Under the pieces are notes generated by a model. That model had not been told where the DNA came from. It did not search any database and saw only the letters and a program-made list of their open reading frames with translations. The position numbers were made by a program, and so were the translations under genes. A stretch of DNA of 64,000 bases from Halosolutus gelatinilyticus. Lineage in GTDB: Archaea > Halobacteriota > Halobacteria > Halobacteriales > Natrialbaceae. Of this stretch, positions 55,506 to 63,877 are shown in pieces. Within the stretch, counting starts at the first letter, position 1. Each line of letters starts with the position of its first letter. Where the stretch lies: positions 124,001 through 188,000 of the forward strand of contig NZ_CP095492.1 of NCBI RefSeq assembly GCF_023028105.1. Reading direction: 5' to 3'.

Positions 55506-57083
55506 TCACTTCGGGGGGCGGTCTCTGGGATACTCCCGTAGGGACCGTTCGACTGCGGCGACCTGGTTCTCGGACCAGTCGCCCTCGCGGTAGGCCACCA
55601 GCGTCGCTTCGGGATCAACGTAGAGGTACGGCCCCCACGACGTCATCGTCGCCAGCGGTTCGGTCCCCCGCGAGGACGGCGGTCGTCTCTCCGCCCACCC
55701 GTCGGAGACGCGGTCGGTGATCCAGGCGTCGAGTTCGCTGCGCAGTTCGGCCGCCTTCTCCGGGCGGTCCTCGACGAGGTTCGTCGTCATATGGGGATCG
55801 GCGTCGAGGTCGTGCAGGAGTTCGCGGCCGCCGTCGGGCAGGTCGGGATCGTTGTACATCCCCGGGTAGTGGAAGACGCCGGGGTGGAGGAACCGGGCGT
55901 ACATCCACTTACCGCGGTAGACCGCACGTCCGAACGTGTAGATCCCGTGACCGGAGACGATCGTCTCGCGGCCGTCGAACGCATCGCCCCGGAGCGCGGG
56001 AGCGAACGACCGGGCGTCCCAGCCAGAGGGGACGGGGACGTCGAAGAGGTCGCAGACGGTCGGCATGAGGTCGAACTGGTACACCTGCTCGTCGACGTGG
56101 CACCCCGCCGCCTCGTCGGTCTCGCCCGGCCACGAGATGATCATGGGTACCTGCTGACAAGGAGGATGCGGCAGCGCGTGCTCCGCGTACACGCCGTGCT
56201 CGCCGAGCGCCTCGCCGTGGTCGGCGGTGACGACGACCGCCGTCTCCTCGCGGATCCCGGCGTCCTCCAACGCCTCGAGGAGCGTCGTGACCTCCGCGTC
56301 GACCTTCCTAATACTCGCGTCGTAGCCGTCGACGAGGTGCTCGACCGCCGCCCTGTCGTCGAACTCTACCGGCATGCCCCACTCGCCGTGATCCAGCAGA
56401 TCGTCGGTGCCCGTCGAACGGTCATAAGCGTCGGCCGTCGGCCACTGCGTCGCGGAGCGAGGGCCCGTCGTCCGACGGTGCTCCTCGAGCGCGCTTTCGT
56501 CCGGCCAGTCCGGGGCCGGGCCGGAGGAACGGACCGGATCGACGAACTCGTCGATTCCGTCGTAGGGGTGGTGGACGTCCCAGTAGTTGACGTGGAGGAG
56601 CCAGTCGTCCCGGTCGGCGTGCCGTCGAATCCAGTCGGTCGCGATCGGCGTGACGTCGTTGCAGTCCTCGGTCGCGGTCGTCCCGGCGGTCGCGGTCGGT
56701 TGAATGGTCTCCTGGAACGACCCGCTGAAATGGTAGGCGAGGTGGCGCTGGGAGAAGCTACTCACGGACGCGGTATGGACGCCCTCCTCGGCGAGCAGTC
56801 GGAAGCTCAGTGGCCGGTCGTAGTCCGGATCGTGCCCAATCCCAGGGTGGGCGTACCACTGTCCATCGCCGTAGTGAGTGACGACGCCGCTGTTCGCGCC
56901 GAATCGGCACGTGGCCAGTGCCGTCCGCGAGGGGAGGCAGGGCGTGTCCGACGCGTAACAGTTGTCGAAGACGATACCCTCGTCGGCCAGTTCGTCGATC
57001 GTCGGCGACGTCCCGCGATCGCACCCGTAACAGCCCAGATGGTCCGCTCGCAGCGAGTCGATGTCGATGATCAGTACGTTCAC
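55506..57083 (-). CDS. type I sulfatase, paralogue of the 5395 gene
   Basis: A 525-residue sulfatase nearly the same length and layout as the gene at 5395: DIDSLRADHLG metal site, CLPSRTALATCRFG with Cys49 for formylglycine, TADHGEALGEHGVYAEHALP second metal site, GHGIYTFGRAVYRGKWMYAR, and a shared C-terminal GPYLYVDP block. No signal peptide. The two are close paralogues about 50 kb apart, most likely a duplication with drift in specificity. Confidence 0.92.
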   Translation of the reverse strand: MNVLIIDIDSLRADHLGCYGCDRGTSPTIDELADEGIVFDNCYASDTPCLPSRTALATCRFGANSGVVTHYGDGQWYAHPGIGHDPDYDRPLSFRLLAEEGVHTASVSSFSQRHLAYHFSGSFQETIQPTATAGTTATEDCNDVTPIATDWIRRHADRDDWLLHVNYWDVHHPYDGIDEFVDPVRSSGPAPDWPDESALEEHRRTTGPRSATQWPTADAYDRSTGTDDLLDHGEWGMPVEFDDRAAVEHLVDGYDASIRKVDAEVTTLLEALEDAGIREETAVVVTADHGEALGEHGVYAEHALPHPPCQQVPMIISWPGETDEAAGCHVDEQVYQFDLMPTVCDLFDVPVPSGWDARSFAPALRGDAFDGRETIVSGHGIYTFGRAVYRGKWMYARFLHPGVFHYPGMYNDPDLPDGGRELLHDLDADPHMTTNLVEDRPEKAAELRSELDAWITDRVSDGWAERRPPSSRGTEPLATMTSWGPYLYVDPEATLVAYREGDWSENQVAAVERSLREYPRDRPPK

Positions 57084-57153
57084 GTGCCGAACTCTCCGTA
57101 CAGTTGCAAATACGTTGTGGAGGCACCGTCTAGTTTAGCACCTCCGCTGGCCT

Positions 57154-57235
57154 TTATCCGTTGAGTGATTGGTGTGGTCGCTGCGGGTTATAGTAATGTA
57201 CGAACTCTTCAAGCCAGTTTCTGACGCTGGCCCGA
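57154..57235 (-). mobile_element. C-terminal transposase (integrase-core) remnant
   Basis: The minus strand reads GGRASVRNWLEEFVHYYN then PQRPHQSLNG and TAA at 57154-57156. YYNPQRPHQSLNG is the hallmark end of DDE integrase-core transposases (IS3/IS481-like). Only about 27 codons remain. It is direct evidence of past insertion beside the sulfatase genes. Confidence 0.6.
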
Positions 57236-57425
57236 CCGCCCACGAGTTATGGAAGACCGCCGCGTAGCACTCGCTGAGCAGGTCTGCGAGCTGCGTGACC
57301 AACCCAACTCTACGACCTGCTCGCTTCTCAAACTGCGTTAACTAGACGATGCCGTTGTCGAGGTTCCGTCAGTCTCCGCGCCCCTCTGGCGCGGACGATC
57401 GCTCGTCGCGTTACCGCCACAGAAT

Positions 57426-57444
57426 TGTTTTCCATGACAAAACG
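57426..57444. promoter_or_regulatory. motif b operator
   Basis: TGTTTTC-CATGA-CAAAACG. Left side of the b-a-b triad upstream of the sulfatase at 57885, and 127 bp from motif a, as at the 28.7-kb locus. Confidence 0.55.
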
Positions 57445-57552
57445 AAATAACTAGTCTCACGGATGAGATTTGTGCCTCGTCTCACCCCGACGAGGTCCGA
57501 CCCGCCAACGAAGAGTCCAGTTCGGCGATCGAGGACATTCGCCCCACAATAT

Positions 57553-57572
57553 TTACGATAGTATGATTGTAA
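57553..57572. promoter_or_regulatory. motif a operator
   Basis: TTACGATAGTATGATTGTAA, with the conserved TTAC, central TA and TTGTAA. It is 313 bases upstream of the sulfatase ATG at 57885. Confidence 0.65.
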
Positions 57573-57699
57573 TTCGGGTGGCGGTCCGGCTTACGACACT
57601 CCCGATCGATCGCGGCGTATCGAACACGGTCACTACCTAATCAGTAGATATCCGAGCCATGTCGTCGGTTTTCGAGGGTTTTATCGGTTCGAATAGTTG

Positions 57700-57718
57700 C
57701 GTTTTCTCATAGAAAACA
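57700..57718. promoter_or_regulatory. motif b operator
   Basis: CGTTTTC-TCATA-GAAAACA. Right side of the triad, 147 bp from motif a. Confidence 0.55.
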
Positions 57719-57805
57719 AGTCCGGGGCGGCCGCGAGAGGCCCAGTCCCCGACACAAAATCAGGAAGAACAGTGGAGAAGCGCACGCAACGTCAGCCGGC
57801 GCGGT

Positions 57806-57824
57806 TGTTTTCTCTGTCAGAACG
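57806..57824. promoter_or_regulatory. motif b operator proximal to the sulfatase start
   Basis: TGTTTTC-TCTGT-CAGAACG, 61-79 bases upstream of the ATG at 57885. This is the same position relative to a start as the 10182 site has to the SDR gene. Confidence 0.5.
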
Positions 57825-57884
57825 GAGTCGATCGGCTACTCGTCCTAAGGAAACGTTGATTGGAGGAGCACGCAAACGGCCGGT

Positions 57885-59375
57885 ATGCGAATCCTATACA
57901 TCGACGTGGACTCGCTTCGTCCCGATCACCTCGGTTGCTACGGATACCAAAGGGACACGTCTCCCAACATCGATTATCTGGCGGAACGGGGACGCCGGTT
58001 CACCAACTACTACGTGTCTGACGCGCCCTGCCTCCCCTCTCGGACGGCGCTGTTCAGCGGCCGGTTCGGGATCCACACGGGAGTGATCAACCACGGCGGT
58101 GTGAACGCTGAGGTCCGTCCGCTCGGATCCGATCGGGGGTTCCGGCGCAACGACGCGTTCGACGCGTGGCCGAAAGTCCTCGACGAAGCGGGAATCTACA
58201 CTGCGATGATCAGTCCGTTTCCGAAGCGCCACGACGCATGGCACGTGCTCGAAGGGATCCAGGAGTACATCGATCCGGGGAGAAACGGGATGGACCGCGC
58301 CGACGAGATCTATCCCCTCGTTGAGGAGTGGCTCGACGCCAACGCCAAATCGGACGACTGGTTCCTCCACGTCAACTTCTGGGACCCGCACGTGCCGTAC
58401 GATACGCCGACCGAGTACGGCAACCCCTTCGAGGACGAACCGGCGCCGGAGTGGCTGACCGAAGATGTGATCGAGGCGCACTATTCGGGGTACGGCCCCC
58501 ACAGCGCGCGAGAGGTCCACGGCGTCCCGCCGGGATTCGGTGGCGACCTCGACCTGCCCCGCGTGCCCGCAACGATCGGATCGCAAGAGGATTTCAAGCA
58601 GTACGTGGACGGCTACGACGTCGGGATCCATTACATGGATCACTATCTGGGGAGGATTTTCGACCGCCTCCGAGACGCGGGCGTCTTCGAAGACACCGTG
58701 ATCGTCATCAGCGCCGACCACGGCGAACAAATGGGCGAACTCAATGTTTACGGCGACCATCAGACGGCGGACGACAAGACGACGCGCGTTCCGTTGATCG
58801 TTCACGGTCCAAACATCGAACCCGGCACGGACGACGGGTTTCACTACCAGATCGACCTCGCACCGACAGTCACCGAACTGGTCGGCGGTGACGTCCCCGA
58901 ACGATGGGACGGCCAGTCGTTCGCTAACAGCCTGACCGAGGGCGAGGACGCGGGGCGGGAGTATCTCGTCCTCAGTCAGGGTGCGTGGGCATGCCAGCGG
59001 TCGGTCCGGTGGGACGAGTGGATGCTCCTGAAGACGTACCACGACGGGTTCAAAGGCGCCCTCGAAGATACGATGCTGTTCGATCTCGAGGAAGATTCCC
59101 ATGAGACGACGAACCTCGCCGACGACCGCCCGGACGTCGTCGCCGAAGGGGAGGCCAAGCTACAGCGCTGGCACGACGAGCGGATGCGGGAAGCCGCGTA
59201 CGGCACGAACGGCGGCACGCCCGCCGCTCCGCGTGGCGTAACCGACCCCATGTGGGAAGTAATCCGGGAAGGCGGCCCGTACCACGTCCGCGGTCGGCTG
59301 AAGGCGTACGCGCGACGCCTCCGCGAGACCGGCAGGGAGCGTCACGCCGAGGAACTCGAACGCAGGCACGGATAA
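57885..59375 (+). CDS. type I sulfatase
   Basis: A 496-residue sulfatase. DVDSLRPDHLGCYGY holds the first metal site, CLPSRTALFSGRFG the formylglycine Cys49, FLHVNFWDPHVPYDTP, and SADHGEQMGELNVYGDHQ the second metal site. The C-terminus is basic and extended (RGRLKAYARRLRETGRERHA). No signal peptide. It heads a group with the FAH remnant, the luciferase-like oxidoreductase and a Gfo/Idh gene. The b-a-b triad and a proximal motif b lie upstream, suggesting control by the same regulators as the SDR/IclR region. Confidence 0.92.
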   Translation: MRILYIDVDSLRPDHLGCYGYQRDTSPNIDYLAERGRRFTNYYVSDAPCLPSRTALFSGRFGIHTGVINHGGVNAEVRPLGSDRGFRRNDAFDAWPKVLDEAGIYTAMISPFPKRHDAWHVLEGIQEYIDPGRNGMDRADEIYPLVEEWLDANAKSDDWFLHVNFWDPHVPYDTPTEYGNPFEDEPAPEWLTEDVIEAHYSGYGPHSAREVHGVPPGFGGDLDLPRVPATIGSQEDFKQYVDGYDVGIHYMDHYLGRIFDRLRDAGVFEDTVIVISADHGEQMGELNVYGDHQTADDKTTRVPLIVHGPNIEPGTDDGFHYQIDLAPTVTELVGGDVPERWDGQSFANSLTEGEDAGREYLVLSQGAWACQRSVRWDEWMLLKTYHDGFKGALEDTMLFDLEEDSHETTNLADDRPDVVAEGEAKLQRWHDERMREAAYGTNGGTPAAPRGVTDPMWEVIREGGPYHVRGRLKAYARRLRETGRERHAEELERRHG

Positions 59376-59461
59376 GGAGCGGGCCCGTACGGGACGCTTC
59401 GGAGAGAGAGATCAACGGACAGTAGGCTTATAGTCCAGCGAGCAAAATACTGGGCCTGTCA

Positions 59462-59950
59462 ATGCACGTTTGTAGATTCGACGTTGGCGATCGCTCGGAT
59501 ACTCGACTGGGGGTAGTCGACCGAGCTGAGGGGGGGATGACGGAAATCGACGACCTCGACGCGCCCTCCGAGAACTTCCTCCGCGGAGACGCGGATCTCA
59601 ACGCCCTCCGTGGGGGGAGCGACGGCGCGACGCACTCGCACGCGGGCGTGCGTCTCTGCGCTCCGATCGAGCGACCGAGCAATCTCGTCGGCATCAGTCT
59701 CAACTACGCTGGCCACACCGAAGAGAGGGGATACGACGTCCCCGACGAACCGATTTTCTTCGCCAAGTCGCCGTCCAGCATCACGGATCCGGACGAGAGG
59801 ATCGCGTACCACGACGGCGTAACGAACCTCCGCTACGAGGGGGAGTTCGGCGAGGAGGCCAGCGACGTCGACGAGGACGAAGCCGGCATCGGTGACACCG
59901 TCGAAGTCGAGGGAGTCGGCGTCCTCGAAAGCCAGGTGACGGAGTCATGA
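59462..59950 (+). pseudogene. FAH-family gene with in-frame core deletion
   Basis: A 162-codon open frame. The first 125 residues are a normal FAH N-terminus (RLCAPIERPSNLVGISLNYA, PIFFAKSPSSITDPDERIAY, NLRYEGEFG). The sequence then jumps to GIGDTVEVEGVGVLESQVTE, the family's last strand. About 100 residues are missing, including the metal-binding second Glu and the conserved RD, KSFD and PGD segments. The frame is preserved, so a protein may be made, but it cannot be catalytic. Its stop overlaps the next ATG (ATGA). Confidence 0.6.
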
Positions 59951-60927
59951 AGTTCGGCGTCTTCCTGAACCAGTACTACACCGAAGACGGCGAGTTCGAG
60001 GTGACCGACCTCTTCGAACAGGCCGACGTCATCGAGGAGCGCGGATTCGACTCCATTGAGGTCGGCGAACGCCACGTCCACGAGGAGGGGTTCGCCGAGG
60101 CGATCACGACGCTGGCCGCGCTCGCGGAGCGGACCGACACAGTCGAACTGGCGACGACGGCGGTGCTGCCCGCTCTGTACAACCCGCTGCACCTCGCCGA
60201 ACAGCTCGCGATGATCGACCGCATCTCGGGCGGACGTGTCACGTTCGGCGCGGCGCTAGGCTACCGCGAAGACGAACTCGAACCGTTCGGCGTCACGATG
60301 GACGATCGCGTGTCGATGATGCTCGAGTCGATGCACCTCCTGAAGCGCTTCTGGTCCGAGGATAGCGTCACTCACGACGGGGGTAACTGGTCGTTCGACG
60401 GCGCGTTCGTCAGCCCGCGACCGGACGGCGACATCCCGGTCTGGGTCGGCGGTCACGCAGACATCGCGATCAAGCGCGCCGCGTACCGCGGCAGCGGCTG
60501 GATCGCGAGTGCGTCCTCTACTGCGGAAGATCTCGTGAAACAGATCGGCGTCTACGAGGACGCACTCGACGAGTTCGACAAGGACCGCAGCGAGAACGAC
60601 GTGATCCTGATGCGGGACTGTTACGTCGCTGATTCGATGGAGGAAGCTCGCGAGGCGATCGAGCCGTATCTGCTCAACCTCTACCAGCTCTACGCCCGGT
60701 GGGGCCAGACGTACCTCGACGAGCACGAAGTGGAGGTAGACTACGACGAGTTAGAGGAGAAGTTCGTGATCGGAACGCCCGAACAGTGTATTGAGCAGCT
60801 CCGCACGTACGAGGAGTTGGGCGTCGATCACGTCGTCCTGCGGTGCCAGTTCCCGGGCCAGCCCCAGGAGTCCGCGGTCAGGTGCCTAGAGCGGCTCGGC
60901 GATGACATCCTTCCAGCCTTCAAGTAA
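59947..60927 (+). CDS. LLM-class flavin-dependent oxidoreductase
   Basis: A 326-residue bacterial luciferase-like TIM barrel binding FMN or F420. MKFGVFLNQYYTEDGEFEV starts the barrel, and FDSIEVGERHVHEEGF, LAEQLAMIDRISGGRVTFGA and IPVWVGGHADIAIKRAAYRG are typical. Coenzyme F420 is available in haloarchaea, so it may be an F420-dependent enzyme (inference). It is translationally coupled to the broken FAH gene, and the Gfo/Idh gene starts 3 bases after its stop, so these three form an operon. Confidence 0.88.
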   Translation: MKFGVFLNQYYTEDGEFEVTDLFEQADVIEERGFDSIEVGERHVHEEGFAEAITTLAALAERTDTVELATTAVLPALYNPLHLAEQLAMIDRISGGRVTFGAALGYREDELEPFGVTMDDRVSMMLESMHLLKRFWSEDSVTHDGGNWSFDGAFVSPRPDGDIPVWVGGHADIAIKRAAYRGSGWIASASSTAEDLVKQIGVYEDALDEFDKDRSENDVILMRDCYVADSMEEAREAIEPYLLNLYQLYARWGQTYLDEHEVEVDYDELEEKFVIGTPEQCIEQLRTYEELGVDHVVLRCQFPGQPQESAVRCLERLGDDILPAFK

Positions 60928-60930
60928 GAC

Positions 60931-62016
60931 ATGAGTACGATTGACGTCGGTTACATCGGACTAAATCACCATCATACGGAGCCATACCTCGAGAGCCTCG
61001 CGCAACTGCCAGTCGAAGTCACTTGCGCGTGCGAACCGGACGAGGAGATCGACACCGACAGCGTCGAGGGGCTCGGCGACGTCACCCTCTACCGGTCGCC
61101 GGCGGCGCTCCTCGAGGACGAGTCGCCCGACTTGATCTGGGTGACGTTGTCGAACGCGGACGCGCCGGGCGTCATCATCGATGCCGTCGAGCGGGGCGTA
61201 GACGTGTTCACCGAGAAGCCCGTGGCGCGAACCGCTGATGAATTGCGGCCCGTGGTCGACGCCGCTCGCGAGTCGGACGCGACAGTCGGAGTCTCGTACT
61301 CGTGGCGAGGCCACCCGATCGCGCAAGAGCTTCGCGATCGGGTTCGAGGAGGATTTTTCGGCGACGTCCGCGCCTTCGAGGCGCGGTTCCTCGCGTCCCG
61401 GCCGGAGTTCAGGAACACGGACCACTACCTCTTCGACCCGCAGGCGAGTCGCGGAGGGATCGTCCAATGGCTTGGCATCCACTGGATCGACTTGCTCCCC
61501 TGGATCCTCGGCGACCAAATCGAACGGGTCAACGCCGCGCTCGATCACCGATCGGACGCCATCGACGTCGAGGACGGCGGTCTCCTCCAGCTGGAGACAG
61601 CGTCGGGGGCAATCGGGACGCTACACTGCGGCTACTACCTCCGAGAGGGTCGCTACGACACGAACATCGCCGTCTACGGCGACGAGGGACGCGCCGAGTG
61701 GGACCCGATCGGGGCGACCTTCGGGTTCGACGGCCAGACGACGGTCGAACTCGCGTCGACGGACGACAGCTGGAACGGGACCCCCCAACGGACGATCACC
61801 TACGACTACGAGCCGACGTCCGGCTACGGCGGGGAGTGGGGCCTCGAGTTCTTGCGGGCGTTCCTCGACGCCGTCGAGAACGACCGCCCCGTCCCAGTCT
61901 CGCTCGAGGACGCCGCGTCCGTGCTGGAAGTGCTCGACGCCGTGTACGCGTCTGCCGGGTCCGGAGAGTGGGAGAGCGTCGGGGACGACCGCAGAGTGGC
62001 GCTCGAACAGGACTGA
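60931..62016 (+). CDS. Gfo/Idh/MocA family oxidoreductase
   Basis: A 361-residue oxidoreductase. The Rossmann loop VGYIGLNHHHTEPYLESL has His residues in place of the canonical glycines, DVFTEKPVARTADEL carries the EKP motif, and GIVQWLGIHWIDLLPWI the catalytic His region. The GIHWIDLLPWILGD segment is typical. It begins 3 bases after the luciferase-like stop, so it is cotranscribed. Substrate unknown. Confidence 0.87.
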   Translation: MSTIDVGYIGLNHHHTEPYLESLAQLPVEVTCACEPDEEIDTDSVEGLGDVTLYRSPAALLEDESPDLIWVTLSNADAPGVIIDAVERGVDVFTEKPVARTADELRPVVDAARESDATVGVSYSWRGHPIAQELRDRVRGGFFGDVRAFEARFLASRPEFRNTDHYLFDPQASRGGIVQWLGIHWIDLLPWILGDQIERVNAALDHRSDAIDVEDGGLLQLETASGAIGTLHCGYYLREGRYDTNIAVYGDEGRAEWDPIGATFGFDGQTTVELASTDDSWNGTPQRTITYDYEPTSGYGGEWGLEFLRAFLDAVENDRPVPVSLEDAASVLEVLDAVYASAGSGEWESVGDDRRVALEQD

Positions 62017-62479
62017 CGTTTGTCGTTCGGACGGCGCTCGCACGAGTGGGAGAGCCACTCGATACGCTGCGACCTGTCGAACGCCGGTAGCGTCTCCGTC
62101 GGCGGGGTCGGGCCGAGGCACGCCTGTCGACGACCGGAGCGGGGCACCGATCGTTTTCGAGACGACCTGGCCGCTGAGACGGTTTGATCGCCGGGGGAAG
62201 CCAGTTACCGCCGTGACTCGAACTGTTATTGGTCGTATTAGGACGATAGTTGCACGATAGTTCACTGGTGAGGGTCAGGTGCCATCGGGGACACCGATAT
62301 ATAGCAGGCGGGATAGTTCGAAACGTGAGACGAACGATCACTGGCGAAGCAAACCGGAAGGATCGTCGCTACCCGGCTGACGTCACCGACGAATCGCTCC
62401 CACATTGGCGTCCGACGCGGTCGACCACGGGAGTGGTCGCGGACGCATCGGGAGAGCGATGTAGGGGGTGAAATTGTAG
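62017..62479. other. intergenic region
   Basis: No gene visible. A direct repeat ACGATAGTT occurs at 62243-62251 and 62254-62262. No motif a or motif b match was seen here. Confidence 0.4.
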
Positions 62480-63828
62480 ATGCAGCCCCACGAAGCGACG
62501 CTCTACGCAGGATCGGTGACCGAAGATATCACCCCGACGGTCCCGTCGAGATGAGTGGGTACGGCAACAGGACCGGCCTCTCTACCGGCGTCCACGATCC
62601 TCTCAAGGCGACCGCGCTCGTGCTGGATGACGGTGCAGTCGCCGTCGGGATCGTGTCCGTCGACCTGTTGAACGTCTCTCGGGAGCTCACGCGCAGCGTC
62701 CGCCGGTCGCTGGAGGAGCGGGGCGTCCGCCTCGATCAACTTGTGCTCGCGGCGACGCACACCCACGCCGGCCCCCACGTACCCGCCAGAGCGCTCGACG
62801 TCAGCCCCGTGCTCAGCGCCGACACCGACGTCAGCGATACCGTCGATCGAATCGAGCGGAGACTTGTCGACGCGCTCGCCAGCGCCGCCGAACGGGTCGA
62901 ACCGGCCGGCCTCCGGATTGGTCACGCCCGCGAGACGGACGCGCCGCGAAACCGCCGCGCCGCCGGCGGCATCGGCGGCAACGTCCGGATGCCCGCCGGT
63001 CCGGTCGATCCGGAAGTGACCGCGCTACTGATCGAGACGGCTAGCGGAGAGCGGACCGTCGTGTACAACTTCGCGTGCCATCCGGTGTGTACGACCGGCG
63101 ATGAGACGCTCCTGTCGGCGGACTGGCCGGGATACGCCCGGCGACGGATCGAACGCGAGCACGCCGACGCGACGGTCCTCTTCCTGAACGGCGCCGCGGG
63201 CGAAATCAATCCGAGTGGAATGGACCCCGAACGATCCGGCGACGCCGTCTATGAGTACATGGAGCGGATCGGAACGACCGTCGGGGAGGCCGTCCTCCGC
63301 GCGATCGACGACGCGGAGTCGTCGGACGATGCGATCCGGCGGGCGCCGATCTGGGTCGACGAGGCGCGCGTTGGGCTGCCGGTCAAGTCCACACCCCCCG
63401 TCGAGGAGATACGGAAACACGTCGCGTCGCTGGACGAGCAGCTCGAGCAACTCGAGCGCGCTGGCGACGAGGTCGGCCGCGAGAAGGTCTTCCGGGACCG
63501 GCAGTACGCTCGCACGTTGCTCGCGATCGCCGAGTGGGACGCGACATCGCTACCGACCCACATCCCGTACGTGGAGGTTGGCGATCTCGGCGTGCTCGGT
63601 ATCCCGGGGGAAGCACTCGTTCGACACGGCCTTGACCTCAAGGCCGAGGCGCGTGTTTCGACGCTCATCCCGGCCGGATACGCGAACGACTACGTCGGCT
63701 ACGTGCCGACGCTGGCGGACCTCGAGTCGATCGGGTACGAAGTCCGGACGGCGAAGATCGCTCCCGAAGCGATTGTCGAGTTCCGCAGGGCGACGCGACG
63801 ACTCGTCGGTGCCGACGACGCCCTCTAA
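62480..63828 (+). pseudogene. ceramidase-like gene with a one-base frameshift
   Basis: An ATG at 62480 starts TLYAGSVTEDITPTVP, the normal opening of neutral ceramidase-like proteins, but runs into TGA at 62552-62554. The remaining 425 codons (62551-63828) continue the same protein in another frame: MSGYGNRTGLSTGVHDPLKA, LVLAATHTHAGPHVPA with metal ligands, YNFACHPVCTTGDE and LFLNGAAGEINPSG. One extra base near 62541-62550 would restore VPVEMSGYG. So the gene is either broken by a single deletion or contains a sequencing error. Translation from the ATG at 62551 would still give most of the protein. It is related to the intact gene at 20976. Confidence 0.6.
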
Positions 63829-63877
63829 TTCAGCGATCCGCCGTCTTCGGTCGTCAGTGAGAACGAGAGAGCGGCGG

